Positions 6,720 through 15,343 of a DNA stretch of 64,000 bases are shown one piece after another. Every line of letters starts with the position of its first letter. Position 1 is the first letter of the stretch. Location of the stretch: positions 186,001 through 250,000 of the forward strand of contig NZ_JADQDC010000004.1 of the NCBI RefSeq assembly GCF_015694345.1, written 5' to 3'. This DNA is from Novosphingobium jiangmenense. GTDB taxonomy: Bacteria; Pseudomonadota; Alphaproteobacteria; Sphingomonadales; Sphingomonadaceae. The notes below the pieces were generated by a model, which saw nothing but the letters and a program-made list of their open reading frames with translations, ran no database searches and was not told the DNA's origin. A program made the translations under genes and the position numbers.

Positions 6720-8234
6720 ATGTCCGCCAGCGAAGCCATCCTCACCCGCGAACCATCGGAAATCCGCGCCCTGCCCTCCAACGTCGAGGCGGAAGCGGCC
6801 TTTCTGGGGGCGGTGCTGATCGACAATCGCATCCTGGAAGAGCTGCAGACCCCGCTGAAATCAGAGCATTTCTTTGCCGCCGTCCATGGCCGGGTGTTCG
6901 AACGCATCCAAGCCCTGATCGATCGCAAGGCGGTGGTCACCCCGGTGATGCTCAAGCCCTATTTCGAAAGCGACGAGGGGCTGAAGGAGCTGGGTGGCGT
7001 TGCCTATCTGGCGCGACTGACGTCCGACGGGCAGGGCCTGCTCAACCCGCGCGAGCTGGCCGAGCAGATCTATGACCTCGCCCTGCTGCGGGAGTTGATC
7101 TCGGTCGGGCGCAATCTTGTCGAAGGCGCGCTGGATACCAGCGATTCGGTGGCGCCGCTCGAGCAGGTGGAGAAGGCCGAAGCCGCGCTCTATGCCGTGG
7201 CCGAAGGCGCGCAGACCGGCAGCGAGGCGCAGAGCTTTGCGCAGGCGACGCGCGCGTCGCTGGAAATGATCGAGAAGGCGCTGCTTTCGGGCGGCCATAT
7301 CTCGGGCAAGACAACCGGCCTGACCTCGGTCAACGAGAAGATCGGTGGCCTCCACGATTCGGACCTTATCATCCTTGCCGGACGCCCCGGCATGGGCAAG
7401 ACCTCGCTCGTCACCAACATCGCCTTCAACGCGGCCGACCGGCTGCGGCGCGACATGGCCGACGGCATCACGCTCAAGGACTCGGTGGGGGCAGGGGTCG
7501 CCTTCTTCAGCCTCGAAATGAGTGCCGACCAGCTGGCCACGCGTATTCTGGCCGAGCAGTCGGGCATCAGTTCCGAAGCGCTGCGCATGGGCCGCATCAG
7601 CCGCGAGGACTTCCAGCAGCTTTCGTTCGCCAGCCAGCGCCTTGCCGAACTGCCGCTCTATATCGACGATACCCCGGCGCTGACGATCGGCTCGTTGCGC
7701 GCTCGCGCCCGCCGCCTGAAGCGCCGTCACGACATCGGCCTGATCATCGTCGACTACCTGCAGCTGCTGCAGGGATCGGGCCGCAGCGACAACCGCGTGA
7801 ACGAAATCTCGGAGATTTCGCGTGGGTTGAAGACCTTGGCCAAGGAACTCTCGGTCCCGGTGATCGCGCTGTCGCAGCTTTCGCGTGCGGTGGAACAGCG
7901 CGACGACAAGCGCCCGATGCTTTCGGACCTGCGCGAATCGGGCTCGATCGAACAGGACGCCGACATGGTCTGGTTCGTGTTCCGCGAAGACTACTACGTC
8001 GCTGCCAAGGAGCCGAAGCAGCCGCAGGGCAACGACGATCCCAAGGTGCAGGAAGCCCATGCCGCGTGGCAGGCGGAAATGGAGCGCGTCTATGGCCTCG
8101 CCGAACTGATCGTCGCCAAGCAGCGCCACGGCTCCACCGGCAAGGTCCGCCTGCGCTTCGAATCGCGCATCACCCGGTTCAGCGATCTCGCACCGGACGA
8201 CCTGCGCGCCGCTTATGCGAGCGACGACGAGTAA
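6720..8234 (+). CDS. dnaB: Replicative DNA helicase
   Basis: 504 residues, full length. The N-terminal domain (about 20-125, LPSNVEAEAAFLGAVLIDNRILEEL) mediates hexamer and primase contacts. The C-terminal RecA-like ATPase carries Walker A GRPGMGKTSL near 221, Walker B LIIVDYLQLL near 340 and the SQLSRAVEQRDDKRPMLSDLRESGSIEQDAD block with the arginine finger region. An insert of about 15 residues (LRRDMADGITLKDSVGAGV) after Walker A is usual in alphaproteobacteria. It unwinds DNA ahead of the replisome. It is the first gene of a rightward group and is about 26 kb from the putative origin. Confidence 0.97.
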   Translation: MSASEAILTREPSEIRALPSNVEAEAAFLGAVLIDNRILEELQTPLKSEHFFAAVHGRVFERIQALIDRKAVVTPVMLKPYFESDEGLKELGGVAYLARLTSDGQGLLNPRELAEQIYDLALLRELISVGRNLVEGALDTSDSVAPLEQVEKAEAALYAVAEGAQTGSEAQSFAQATRASLEMIEKALLSGGHISGKTTGLTSVNEKIGGLHDSDLIILAGRPGMGKTSLVTNIAFNAADRLRRDMADGITLKDSVGAGVAFFSLEMSADQLATRILAEQSGISSEALRMGRISREDFQQLSFASQRLAELPLYIDDTPALTIGSLRARARRLKRRHDIGLIIVDYLQLLQGSGRSDNRVNEISEISRGLKTLAKELSVPVIALSQLSRAVEQRDDKRPMLSDLRESGSIEQDADMVWFVFREDYYVAAKEPKQPQGNDDPKVQEAHAAWQAEMERVYGLAELIVAKQRHGSTGKVRLRFESRITRFSDLAPDDLRAAYASDDE

Positions 8235-8254
8235 CTGATTTTGAGGGAAGCCTT

Positions 8255-8503
8255 ATGCAGAGCGATGAGTACCGCCAAGCGCAAGTGGCTATGGCTGGAC
8301 TGAAGGCAGCGATTGTGAGCCTACTTGAACGCCAATCAGGTGAAATGACCAATGCACAAATTGGTCGTACGCTCGGAATCTACGGAGGACATGAAGGTCA
8401 CGTCGGCCACATCTCCAGAACTCTCCTTGCCATGCTCGAACAAGAAGGTGTGGTAGAGCAGAACGAATCTAGCAAGGGATGGACGATAAGGCGCCACGGC
8501 TAA
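8255..8503 (+). CDS. Small winged-helix-like protein, unknown function
   Basis: 82 residues from an ATG with a clear site (GAGGGAAG at 8243-8250). The sequence predicts a helical DNA-binding fold: a long first helix (QAQVAMAGLKAAIVSLLERQ), then MTNAQIGRTLGIYGGHEGHVGHISRTLLAMLEQEGVVEQ, which reads as helix-turn-helix plus wing, ending SKGWTIRRHG. Base composition is clearly more AT-rich than dnaB and rpoZ on either side, with codons such as aga, tct, ata and ggt, which suggests acquisition. A role in DNA binding is inferred only from the predicted fold. Confidence 0.6.
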   Translation: MQSDEYRQAQVAMAGLKAAIVSLLERQSGEMTNAQIGRTLGIYGGHEGHVGHISRTLLAMLEQEGVVEQNESSKGWTIRRHG

Positions 8504-8519
8504 AGCCCTGTGCGAATCC

Positions 8520-8548
8520 TTGACTTTTCCACACCCCCGGCCTAGCTG
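8520..8548 (+). promoter_or_regulatory. Putative rpoZ promoter
   Basis: TTGACT, 17 bp, TAGCTG, ending 38 bp before the rpoZ ATG. The spacer contains TTTTCCACA (8525-8533), a 9-mer that fits the relaxed DnaA box TTWTNCACA. This may be chance. Confidence 0.4.
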
Positions 8549-8586
8549 CCGTCCTTTCCGTATCCTTTGATTGATTGGAGTGCCTG

Positions 8587-8931
8587 ATGGCGCGCGTTAC
8601 CGTCGAAGATTGCGTCGACAAGGTCCCCAACCGTTTCGATCTCGTCCTGCTGGCTGCCGAGCGCGCACGCGCCATCTCGGGCGGCGCCGAACTCACCGTT
8701 GATCGTGACCGCGACAAGAACCCGGTCGTCGCCCTGCGCGAGATCGCCGAAGAGACAGTGCGTCCTGCCGTGCTCAAGGAAAACGTCATCCAGTCGCTGC
8801 AGCGCGTGCTGCCTGACGACGACGATGAAGTCGATGAAATCGGCTCGCTGTCGCAGTCGGCCGAAGCGCTGCGCATCACCGCCGCAGCACCGGTGCGCAA
8901 CACCTCTCTGGGTGCTGACTACGACGGTTGA
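8587..8931 (+). CDS. rpoZ: DNA-directed RNA polymerase omega subunit
   Basis: 114 residues starting [37 protein letters not shown] lies 7 bp upstream. The N-terminal half is the conserved omega fold, with [14 protein letters not shown], which helps assemble the beta-prime subunit and with DksA/ppGpp response. The acidic tail [11 protein letters not shown] is typical of alphaproteobacteria. It is transcribed from its own promoter and ends at a strong terminator. In many relatives rpoZ lies by relA/spoT; here it follows dnaB and a small insertion-like gene. Confidence 0.95.
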   Translation: MARVTVEDCVDKVPNRFDLVLLAAERARAISGGAELTVDRDRDKNPVVALREIAEETVRPAVLKENVIQSLQRVLPDDDDEVDEIGSLSQSAEALRITAAAPVRNTSLGADYDG

Positions 8932-8956
8932 TTTCTTTTAGAGATCAATGGCTTAG

Positions 8957-8988
8957 AAAAAGCCCGCAGTTCACGCTGCGGGCTTTTT
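8957..8988 (+). terminator. Intrinsic terminator of rpoZ
   Basis: Stem AAAAGCCCGCAG / CTGCGGGCTTTT with a 6-8 base loop and a run of T; it is symmetric, so it could act on both strands. Confidence 0.9.
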
Positions 8989-9006
8989 TCATGCCTCTCT
9001 CCCAAT

Positions 9007-9091
9007 CGTCGTTGCGAGCGGAGCGAAGCAATCCAGGGCGGCTCTGCGCAAGCTCTGGATAGTTTCGTCGATTGCTCTCCTCGCAATGACG
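9007..9091. repeat. Intergenic palindromic repeat, family B
   Basis: An imperfect inverted repeat with outer arms CGTCGTTGCGAG and its partner CTCGCAATGACG, and inner arms with GCAATCCAG / CTCTGGAT. Another copy is at 17688. It has the same CGTCATT-type ends as family A but a different core, so the two may be related REP-like elements. Confidence 0.75.
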
Positions 9092-9099
9092 AAGGAGAG

Positions 9100-9483
9100 T
9101 CAGGTGTTCTCCAGCCGCTCGGCCATGAGCTGCCAGACCTTGTTGATCGCTTTCAACGGGCGGACCATGACCTTGAAGTCGACGATGCGGCCTTCGAGGT
9201 CGAAGCGGATCAGGTCGATGCCGTTGACCTTGATCCCGTCCATCTCGCACTCGAATTCAAGGCAGGCTTCGGGTCCGTCGACCAGTTCGCGCACATAGCG
9301 GAAGGTGCCGTTGCCGAAGACGTGGCCCGCTGCGGAAAGGTACATCAGCACCTTCTCGCGGCCCTCCTGTGGGGTGTGGACAACGGGGGAGTGGAACACG
9401 GCATCGTCCGCGACGAGTTCGTCGAGCAGCGCGATGTCGCCGCTGACCATGTACCGGTGCCAGGCTGCGAGGCCGAGTTTCAT
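9100..9483 (-). CDS. SnoaL-like / nuclear transport factor 2-fold protein
   Basis: 127 residues with the cone-shaped alpha+beta barrel pattern of SnoaL-like domains: an N-terminal helix (KLGLAAWHRYMVSGDIALLDELVADDAVFHSPVV) and then beta strands (GTFRYVRELVDGPEACLEFECEMDG, GIDLIRFDLEGRIVDFKVMVRPLKAI). Members include small isomerases, cyclases and ligand-binding proteins, so no reaction can be assigned. There is no signal peptide. It lies downstream of a dienelactone hydrolase-like gene in the same direction with 90 bp between. Confidence 0.8.
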   Translation of the reverse strand: MKLGLAAWHRYMVSGDIALLDELVADDAVFHSPVVHTPQEGREKVLMYLSAAGHVFGNGTFRYVRELVDGPEACLEFECEMDGIKVNGIDLIRFDLEGRIVDFKVMVRPLKAINKVWQLMAERLENT

Positions 9484-9573
9484 GTGCTTCTCCCGTTGTT
9501 CTGTTTATCGGTAGGGCAGGTGCGCGGCGCCGGCATTGATCCGGCGCAACGCAGGTGCATCAGCCCCCGATCT

Positions 9574-10272
9574 TCAACCGAGGTGCTGTGCGAAGAAATC
9601 GCGGGTGCGACGATCGGCGAGGGCCGCGCCGTCCTCATCACGGCGACTGCCCATCTCGGCGGCAAAGCCGTGATCGAGACCTTCGTAATCGTGCAGCGTC
9701 ACCTTCGGGTGCGGGTCGAGGCCGTCGTGAATCGCCTTCTGCGCTTCGGGGCCGACGAAGTGGTCGGCGGTGGGAATGTGCAGCATCAGCGGATTGGCGA
9801 TTGCGTGCGATTCGTTCAGCATCTGGTCGATCATCACGCCGTAGTAGCCGACCGAGGCATCGATATCGGTGCGGGCCGCAGCCATGTAGGCCATGCGACC
9901 GCCCAGGCAGAAGCCGACGAGGCCGACCTTGTCGATGCCTTCGTAGCCGCGCAGGAAGCGGATCGCCGCTTCGATATCCTTGACGCCCTTGTCCGCGTCG
10001 TACTGGCCGAAGTAGCCGAAGGCCTCCTGCATCTGCTCGGGCACGTCGGGATCCAGCTCGACGCCGGGAGCGAAGCGCCAGAAGATGTCGGGCGCCAGCG
10101 CCATGTAACCCTGATCGGCCCAGGCTTCGCACTTGTGGCGGATGCCGGGGTTCACGCCGAAGATCTCGGGAATGACGATGATCGCGGCGCGGATCGGCCC
10201 TTCGGGCGTGGCGAGATAGCCGGGGATTTCGCCTTCGCCATCGAGCGCTGCAAACGTGATCTTTTCACCCAT
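9574..10272 (-). CDS. Dienelactone hydrolase family protein
   Basis: 232-residue alpha/beta hydrolase. The nucleophile is Cys in GFCLGGRMAY near residue 122, the acid is Asp in PTADHFVGP near 170, and the base is His in GLDHGFA near 201. This is the Cys-Asp-His triad of dienelactone hydrolases. The N-terminus GYLATPEG...AAIIVIPEIFGVNPGI holds the oxyanion strand and lid. Classical members open dienelactones in chlorocatechol degradation, but many act on other esters. No aromatic-degradation genes are nearby, so the substrate is open. Confidence 0.88.
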   Translation of the reverse strand: MGEKITFAALDGEGEIPGYLATPEGPIRAAIIVIPEIFGVNPGIRHKCEAWADQGYMALAPDIFWRFAPGVELDPDVPEQMQEAFGYFGQYDADKGVKDIEAAIRFLRGYEGIDKVGLVGFCLGGRMAYMAAARTDIDASVGYYGVMIDQMLNESHAIANPLMLHIPTADHFVGPEAQKAIHDGLDPHPKVTLHDYEGLDHGFAAEMGSRRDEDGAALADRRTRDFFAQHLG

Positions 10273-10390
10273 TGTCGTTCATCCTGCGATTCAAAGGTCT
10301 TGGTCGGAAACCATGTTGGCCCCGGAGGTGGACTTTGCCAAGCGTGCATGACAGTCTTCGCTGACAAGCGGATGCCGGGAAGGGACGCAC

Positions 10391-10654
10391 ATGAAGGTTA
10401 CCGTCGAAGTCGATTGCACCCCAGAGGAAGCCCGCCGGTTCCTCGGCCTCCCCGATGTTTCCAAGGCTAACGACGTTTATGTCGAGAGTGTCGCCAAGGC
10501 GATGCAGGGGGCGGGCAGCCTCGACCAGTTGCAGAGCTTCGCCAAGCAGGTCGCGCCGATGGGCGAGATCGGGCTGAAGCTGTTCCAGAACTTCATGGAG
10601 CAGGGCGGTCTTGGCGCGATGACGGGAACGAGTTCGAAGAAGTCCAAGGACTGA
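10391..10654 (+). CDS. Conserved small protein (DUF6489-like)
   Basis: 87 residues, MKVTVEVDCTPEEARRFLGLPDV, then an amphipathic helical region (ESVAKAMQGAGSLDQLQSFAKQVAPMGEIGLKLFQNFMEQ) and a short Gly/Lys tail. I recognise it as a small protein conserved in sphingomonads, always near mnmE; the DUF number is from memory. There are no membrane segments or catalytic motifs. The gene ends at the base before the first parS site and 31 bp before mnmE, so it is probably co-transcribed with mnmE. Confidence 0.7.
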   Translation: MKVTVEVDCTPEEARRFLGLPDVSKANDVYVESVAKAMQGAGSLDQLQSFAKQVAPMGEIGLKLFQNFMEQGGLGAMTGTSSKKSKD

Positions 10655-10670
10655 CGTTTCACGTGGAACA
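10655..10670. promoter_or_regulatory. parS site 1 (two mismatches)
   Basis: CGTTTCACGTGGAACA against the parS consensus TGTTTCACGTGAAACA, immediately after the stop of the small gene and before mnmE. ParB encoded at 15340 is the expected binder. Confidence 0.8.
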
Positions 10671-10685
10671 GTGTAGGGCGGGGCG

Positions 10686-11984
10686 GTGACCGATACCATC
10701 TTCGCCCTTTCCTCCGGCCCGCCACCTGCGGGCATTGCCGTTATCCGCATCTCCGGGCCCCAGGCTGGTGCTGCGCTGAGCGCACTTACGAGCAAGCTAC
10801 CCACGCAGCGCTGTGCCACCTTGGCGACGCTGGCCGATCCGGTCGACGGCACGCACCTCGACCGGACAATGGTGCTGTGGTTGCCCGGTCCGGGAACGGC
10901 GACGGGCGAGGACAGCGCAGAGCTACACCTCCATGGCGGCCGCGCGGTTGTTGCTGCAGTCGAGGCCGCGCTTGAGCGACTGCCCGGTTTGCGCCGCGCG
11001 CAGGCGGGGGAGTTCACCCGTCGGGCCTTTGCCAACGGACGGATTGATCTGGCCGAAGCGGAGGGGTTGGCCGACCTGCTTTCGGCGGAGACCGAACTGC
11101 AGCGGCGCGTTGCCCTAACCATGGCAGAGGGAGCGCTCTCGCGCGAGGTGGAGGCTTGGCGCAATGAACTGCTTCGGGTCTCGGCGAAGCTGGAAGCGGC
11201 GCTCGACTTCTCGGACGAAGATGACGTGGGCGAGGGGGAAGCGGCGCTTCCGGCAGGCTTTGCCGGCGAGTGCCTCGCCTTGGCCGGACGGATCGGCATT
11301 TGGCTTGACCGGCCGCGTGCCGAGCCGCTGAAGGAAGGCTTCCGCGTCGTACTGGCAGGGCCGCCGAATGCGGGGAAGTCGACGCTGTTCAACGCTCTGG
11401 TCGAGCAGGAAGCGGCGATCACGGCAGCGGAGCCAGGCACGACGCGCGATGTTCTGACCTTTGCGGCGTCGCTCGATGGGGTGCCGTTCACATTCGTGGA
11501 CACCGCCGGTCTGCGCGATGAAGGTGCGGGAGAAATCGAACGCATCGGTATCGCGCGGGCGCGGGCTGCTGCGGAGAAGGCCGACCTGATCCTGTGGCTA
11601 GGGCCAGAGGGAGAAGGGCCGGATGGGCGGACGCTGTGGGAAGTTTCTGCGCGCGCCGATGATCAGACCGCTGCCCGGAAGTCGGGCGAAGCTCTGGTTG
11701 TCTCTGCGCGGACAGGCGAAGGGATGGTGGCTCTGCGCTCAGCTCTGGTCGACCATGCCCGCCGTGCCCTGCCGGCGCCGGGAGACGCAGCACTCAATCA
11801 GCGCCAGCATGAGCGCCTGAGCGAAGTTGCCGAAGCACTCCGCTTTGCGGCTGCGGAGCGCGATGGTCTGCTGGCGGCGGAGAACCTTCGTCTGGCACGG
11901 CGGGCGCTGGATGCGCTGGTTGGCCGCACCGGGACCGAGGATATGCTCGATGCGCTGTTCGGGCGATTCTGCATCGGCAAGTAG
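10686..11984 (+). CDS. mnmE: tRNA modification GTPase MnmE
   Basis: 432 residues from GTG. The N-terminal folate-binding domain (1-115) begins DTIFALSSGPPPAGIAVIRISGP, with HLHGG and AGEFTRRAFANGRIDLAEAEGLADL. The G domain at about 215-350 has G1 GPPNAGKST, G2 TTRDV and G3 DTAGLRD. The C-terminal helical part ends in GRFCIGK, holding the catalytic Cys of the FC(I/V/L)GK motif. With MnmG it installs carboxymethylaminomethyl groups at U34 of tRNAs. It is slightly shorter than the usual 450. mnmG follows after a parS site. Confidence 0.97.
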   Translation: MTDTIFALSSGPPPAGIAVIRISGPQAGAALSALTSKLPTQRCATLATLADPVDGTHLDRTMVLWLPGPGTATGEDSAELHLHGGRAVVAAVEAALERLPGLRRAQAGEFTRRAFANGRIDLAEAEGLADLLSAETELQRRVALTMAEGALSREVEAWRNELLRVSAKLEAALDFSDEDDVGEGEAALPAGFAGECLALAGRIGIWLDRPRAEPLKEGFRVVLAGPPNAGKSTLFNALVEQEAAITAAEPGTTRDVLTFAASLDGVPFTFVDTAGLRDEGAGEIERIGIARARAAAEKADLILWLGPEGEGPDGRTLWEVSARADDQTAARKSGEALVVSARTGEGMVALRSALVDHARRALPAPGDAALNQRQHERLSEVAEALRFAAAERDGLLAAENLRLARRALDALVGRTGTEDMLDALFGRFCIGK

Positions 11985-11985
11985 G

Positions 11986-12001
11986 CGTTTCACGTGAAAC
12001 A
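11986..12001. promoter_or_regulatory. parS site 2 (one mismatch)
   Basis: CGTTTCACGTGAAACA, differing from the consensus only at base 1. It lies in the mnmE-mnmG gap, just upstream of the mnmG -35. Confidence 0.9.
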
Positions 12002-12015
12002 CCACGCCTGAAACT

Positions 12016-12044
12016 TTGACGCGAATCTCCAAGTCGCGTATCGC
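12016..12044 (+). promoter_or_regulatory. mnmG promoter (leaderless layout)
   Basis: TTGACG, 17 bp, TATCGC, then 7 bp to the ATG at 12052. The TTG of the -35 is also an in-frame start codon, but the promoter position argues that translation begins at the ATG on a leaderless message. parS site 2 ends 14 bp upstream. Confidence 0.6.
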
Positions 12045-12051
12045 GCTGGCT

Positions 12052-13899
12052 ATGCAGCAATTCGACATCATCGTGGTCGGCGGCGGACATGCCGGCGTCG
12101 AGGCGGCCGCCGTCGCGGCGCGGATGGGCGCGCGGACAGCACTGGTCTCGTTCGATCCGGCGACGGTCGGCGCGATGAGCTGCAATCCTGCCATCGGTGG
12201 ATTGGGCAAAGGGCACCTCGTGCGCGAGGTCGATGCCTTTGACGGACTGATTGCGCGGGCAGCTGATGCGGGGGCGATTCACTACCGGATGCTCAACCGC
12301 TCGAAGGGCAGTGCCGTGCAGGGGCCGCGCGTTCAGGCGGATCGCAAACGCTTCAAGGCAGCAATCCAGGCAATGATCGCCGCACAGCCGAACCTTACGG
12401 TGGTGGGCGGAGAGGCTGCTGCGCTTCACCTGGAACAAGGCCGCGTCGCCGGGATCGACCTTGCCGACGGAACGCGGATTGAGGGCAGGGCCGTCGTCCT
12501 GTGCACGGGCACCTTCCTCGGCGGGCGTCTGTTCCGGGGCGAGGAGCGCATGGACGGAGGGCGGATCGGCGAGGATTCGGCGCACCGCCTGGCGCAGCAA
12601 TTGCGCGCGGCAGACTTGCCGATGGCGCGGCTCAAGACGGGGACGCCGCCACGGATCGATGGCCGCACCATCGACTGGGCGCGCCTGCCCGAACAGCCGA
12701 GCGATGCCGATCCCTGGACGATGTCGCCCCTGACCAGGGCGCGTCCGCTGCCGCAAGTGTTCTGCGCCATCGCACGGACCAACGAGCGGACACATGAGAT
12801 CATCCGCGGCGGGCTTGACCGCTCGCCACTGTTCACCGGCGCGATTGGCGCACAGGGTCCGCGCTATTGCCCTTCGATCGAGGACAAGATCCATCGCTTC
12901 GGCGACCGCGACGGGCATCAGGTATTCCTTGAGCCGGAAGGGCTGGACGACTTTACCGTCTACCCCAACGGCGTCTCGACTTCGCTCCCGACCGACGTGC
13001 AGGTGGCGATGATCCGGTCGATGCAAGGGCTGGAGCAGGCCGAGATCCTCGTGCCGGGATATGCAGTCGAATATGATCACATCGATCCGCGCGCGCTGCG
13101 GCGGAGTCTGGAGGTCAAGGCGATTCCGGGGCTGTATTGCGCCGGGCAGATCAACGGCACGACCGGATACGAGGAAGCGGCGGCTCAGGGTCTGGTTGCA
13201 GGAATGCACGCGGCGGCGGCAGTCCTGGGGCGAGAAGCGCCGGAGCTGGATCGCGCCAATAGCTACATGGCGGTGATGATCGACGACCTGACCTTGCATG
13301 GGGTAAGCGAACCTTACCGGATGCTGACCGCGCGGGCCGAGTATCGCCTGCGGCTGCGCGCGAACAATGCCAGCTCGCGGCTGACGCCGATCGGGCTTGC
13401 AGTGGGTTGCATCGGCGAAGAGCGGGCGCGCTGGTTCAAAGAGCGACAGGCGCAGCGTAGGCGGCTTGAGGCTGCCCTTGGGCAAGAGGCGACGGCAACC
13501 GAGATCAACCGCGCCGGGATGGCGGTTGGCGCGGATGGTGCTCGGCGCTCGCTCACCGAGTGGTTGCGCTTCCCCGAAGTGACGCTGGAGACATTGCGTC
13601 CGTGGATCGGAGAGGAGACCTTCGATCCGCTGCTTGCCGAAGAGGTTGAGGAAGACGCTGCTTACGCGCCCTATCTCGCGCGGCAGGATGCCGAATTGCG
13701 GGATCTGCGCGCTTCGGACCACGTGCCTTTGGGCGACGGTTTTCCCTTTGCCGAGGTGCCCGGCCTGTCGAACGAGATGGTCGAGCGTCTTGAGAAAGCG
13801 CAGCCCGACACCCTCGCGGCGGCAGGTCGCATTGCCGGGATCACACCTGCGGCCTTGGCCAGCCTGCTGGTCCACGCGCGGCGGAGGATGGCGGCGTGA
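12052..13899 (+). CDS. mnmG: tRNA uridine-5-carboxymethylaminomethyl(34) synthesis enzyme MnmG
   Basis: 615 residues. The FAD-binding start [16 protein letters not shown] is at the N-terminus. Further family blocks are [99 protein letters not shown] and [25 protein letters not shown]. The C-terminal helices end [20 protein letters not shown]. It is the FAD/NADH partner of MnmE for wobble-uridine modification. The stop overlaps the rsmG start by 4 bp. Confidence 0.97.
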   Translation: MQQFDIIVVGGGHAGVEAAAVAARMGARTALVSFDPATVGAMSCNPAIGGLGKGHLVREVDAFDGLIARAADAGAIHYRMLNRSKGSAVQGPRVQADRKRFKAAIQAMIAAQPNLTVVGGEAAALHLEQGRVAGIDLADGTRIEGRAVVLCTGTFLGGRLFRGEERMDGGRIGEDSAHRLAQQLRAADLPMARLKTGTPPRIDGRTIDWARLPEQPSDADPWTMSPLTRARPLPQVFCAIARTNERTHEIIRGGLDRSPLFTGAIGAQGPRYCPSIEDKIHRFGDRDGHQVFLEPEGLDDFTVYPNGVSTSLPTDVQVAMIRSMQGLEQAEILVPGYAVEYDHIDPRALRRSLEVKAIPGLYCAGQINGTTGYEEAAAQGLVAGMHAAAAVLGREAPELDRANSYMAVMIDDLTLHGVSEPYRMLTARAEYRLRLRANNASSRLTPIGLAVGCIGEERARWFKERQAQRRRLEAALGQEATATEINRAGMAVGADGARRSLTEWLRFPEVTLETLRPWIGEETFDPLLAEEVEEDAAYAPYLARQDAELRDLRASDHVPLGDGFPFAEVPGLSNEMVERLEKAQPDTLAAAGRIAGITPAALASLLVHARRRMAA

Positions 13900-14570
13900 T
13901 CATTGCGACTGAAGCGGAAGCGCAGGTCTGGCTTCGGGAAGTGCTGGGCGTCAACGACGCTGGCATGGAGCGCTTGAGGAAACTGGTCTTACTGTTGCTC
14001 GAAGAGAACGAGCGGCAGAACCTCGTTGCGCGCGGGACCCTGCCGCATGTGTGGGTGAGGCATGTACTCGACTCGGCGCAGCTGCTGCATGTTTCACGTG
14101 AAACACTCCCTGACGGCGAATGGCTCGATCTCGGGACTGGCGCCGGATTTCCGGGACTGGCGGTCGCTGCACTGCAGCCGGACCGCCCGGTCACGCTGGT
14201 GGATTCCCGGCGCCTGCGCACCGAATGGCTTCAACGCGCTGCTGGCGCCCTCGGATTGAACAATGTCCGCGTCGTCCTGTCACGGGTAGAGGATCTGCCT
14301 TCGGGTCCGCACGCGGTAATTTCCGCACGCGCGTTTGCGCCACTGGACAAATTGGTTACGCTTTCTGCACGCTTTTCCACACCGGACACGGTCTGGCTGT
14401 TGCCGAAAGGGGCAGGGGCGGCGCAAGAATTGCAGATGCTCCCCGAATCATGGAATCACGTGTTTCACGTGGAACAATCCCTGACGGATGCGAACGCTGG
14501 TGTGATCTGTGGCCGATTGCTCGGCGGCAATCCCCCGCGAACCTCGAAGGCCAAGGGCAAACGCGCATGA
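13896..14570 (+). CDS. rsmG: 16S rRNA (guanine527-N7)-methyltransferase RsmG
   Basis: 224 residues from GTG, with a GTGA overlap on the mnmG stop. The Rossmann SAM site is [19 protein letters not shown] near residue 75-93, followed by [14 protein letters not shown] and [13 protein letters not shown]. The N-terminal helix contains [13 protein letters not shown]. Two stretches are dictated by embedded parS DNA: HVSRET (14090) and FHVEQ (14461). The same peptide words are seen at parS sites in other alphaproteobacterial rsmG genes, from general knowledge. It methylates G527 of 16S rRNA. The tail overlaps parA by 4 bp. Confidence 0.95.
   Translation: MIIATEAEAQVWLREVLGVNDAGMERLRKLVLLLLEENERQNLVARGTLPHVWVRHVLDSAQLLHVSRETLPDGEWLDLGTGAGFPGLAVAALQPDRPVTLVDSRRLRTEWLQRAAGALGLNNVRVVLSRVEDLPSGPHAVISARAFAPLDKLVTLSARFSTPDTVWLLPKGAGAAQELQMLPESWNHVFHVEQSLTDANAGVICGRLLGGNPPRTSKAKGKRA
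14090..14105. promoter_or_regulatory. parS site 3 (perfect consensus)
   Basis: TGTTTCACGTGAAACA, a perfect 16-bp palindrome within rsmG codons for HVSRET. It is the strongest ParB nucleation candidate in the window. Confidence 0.95.
14461..14476. promoter_or_regulatory. parS site 4 (one mismatch)
   Basis: TGTTTCACGTGGAACA, one mismatch at position 12, inside the 3' part of rsmG and 91 bp before parA. Confidence 0.9.
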
Positions 14571-15343
14571 TCACGATCGCGGTCGCAAACCAGAAGGGCG
14601 GGGTAGGCAAGACCACCACGGCGATCAACATCGCCACTGCGCTCGCGGCGACGGGGTGGAAAACGCTGCTCGTCGATCTCGATCCGCAGGGCAACTGCTC
14701 GACCGGTATCGGCATTTCGGCGGGAGAGCGCGAGCGCTCGTCTTACGATCTGCTGATCGATCAGGCGTCAGTCGCGGAATGCCTGATGGAAACGCGGATC
14801 CCGGGGCTCGATATCGTGCCCGCGACGGTCGACCTTTCGGGCGCCGAAGTGGAGCTGGTCAGCGTCGAGGACCGCACCCATCGCCTGCGCAAGGTGCTGA
14901 ACGGCGATACCGGGCATGACATCTGCCTGATCGATTGCCCGCCGTCGCTCGGCCTGCTGACGCTCAACGCGCTGACGGCGGCCGACACCATTCTGGTTCC
15001 GCTGCAGTGCGAGTTCTTCGCGCTCGAAGGGTTGAGCCAGTTGCTGCAGACGGTCGAGCGGGTGCAAGAGCGGTTCAATCCGGACCTCGGCATTCTCGGC
15101 ATCGTGCTGACGATGTACGATCGGCGCAATCGCCTGACCGACCAGGTGGCCGATGACGTGCGCTCGTGCCTGCGCGATCTGGTGTTCGAGAGCGTGATCC
15201 CGCGCAACGTGCGCCTGTCCGAAGCGCCGAGCCATGGCTTGCCGGCACTGATCTATGACCATGCCTGCCCCGGATCGCAGGCCTACATGAAACTGGCGCG
15301 CGAGCTGATCGGTCGCCTGCCCGAGAGGAGACAAGCGGCATGA
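14567..15343 (+). CDS. parA: Chromosome partitioning ATPase ParA
   Basis: 258 residues starting [23 protein letters not shown], with the deviant Walker A (KGGVGKTTT) at the very N-terminus and no HTH extension, which marks a chromosomal (Soj-type) ParA. Walker A' is LLVDLDPQGNCSTG, Walker B is DICLIDCPPSLG, and the DNA-binding surface is in LRDLVFESVIPRNVRLSEAPSHGLP. ATP-bound dimers coat the nucleoid and pull ParB-parS complexes poleward. ATGA overlaps link it to both rsmG and parB. Confidence 0.97.
   Translation: MITIAVANQKGGVGKTTTAINIATALAATGWKTLLVDLDPQGNCSTGIGISAGERERSSYDLLIDQASVAECLMETRIPGLDIVPATVDLSGAEVELVSVEDRTHRLRKVLNGDTGHDICLIDCPPSLGLLTLNALTAADTILVPLQCEFFALEGLSQLLQTVERVQERFNPDLGILGIVLTMYDRRNRLTDQVADDVRSCLRDLVFESVIPRNVRLSEAPSHGLPALIYDHACPGSQAYMKLARELIGRLPERRQAA

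Noticed and set aside
12016..12051. TTG at 12016 as the mnmG start
   Set aside because: The TTG is the -35 of a promoter whose -10 is 7 bp before the ATG at 12052; the conserved protein starts at that ATG.
11794..13875. A 693-codon leftward open frame
   Set aside because: Antisense to mnmG, with no family motifs and a residue mix typical of reversed GC-rich coding DNA.
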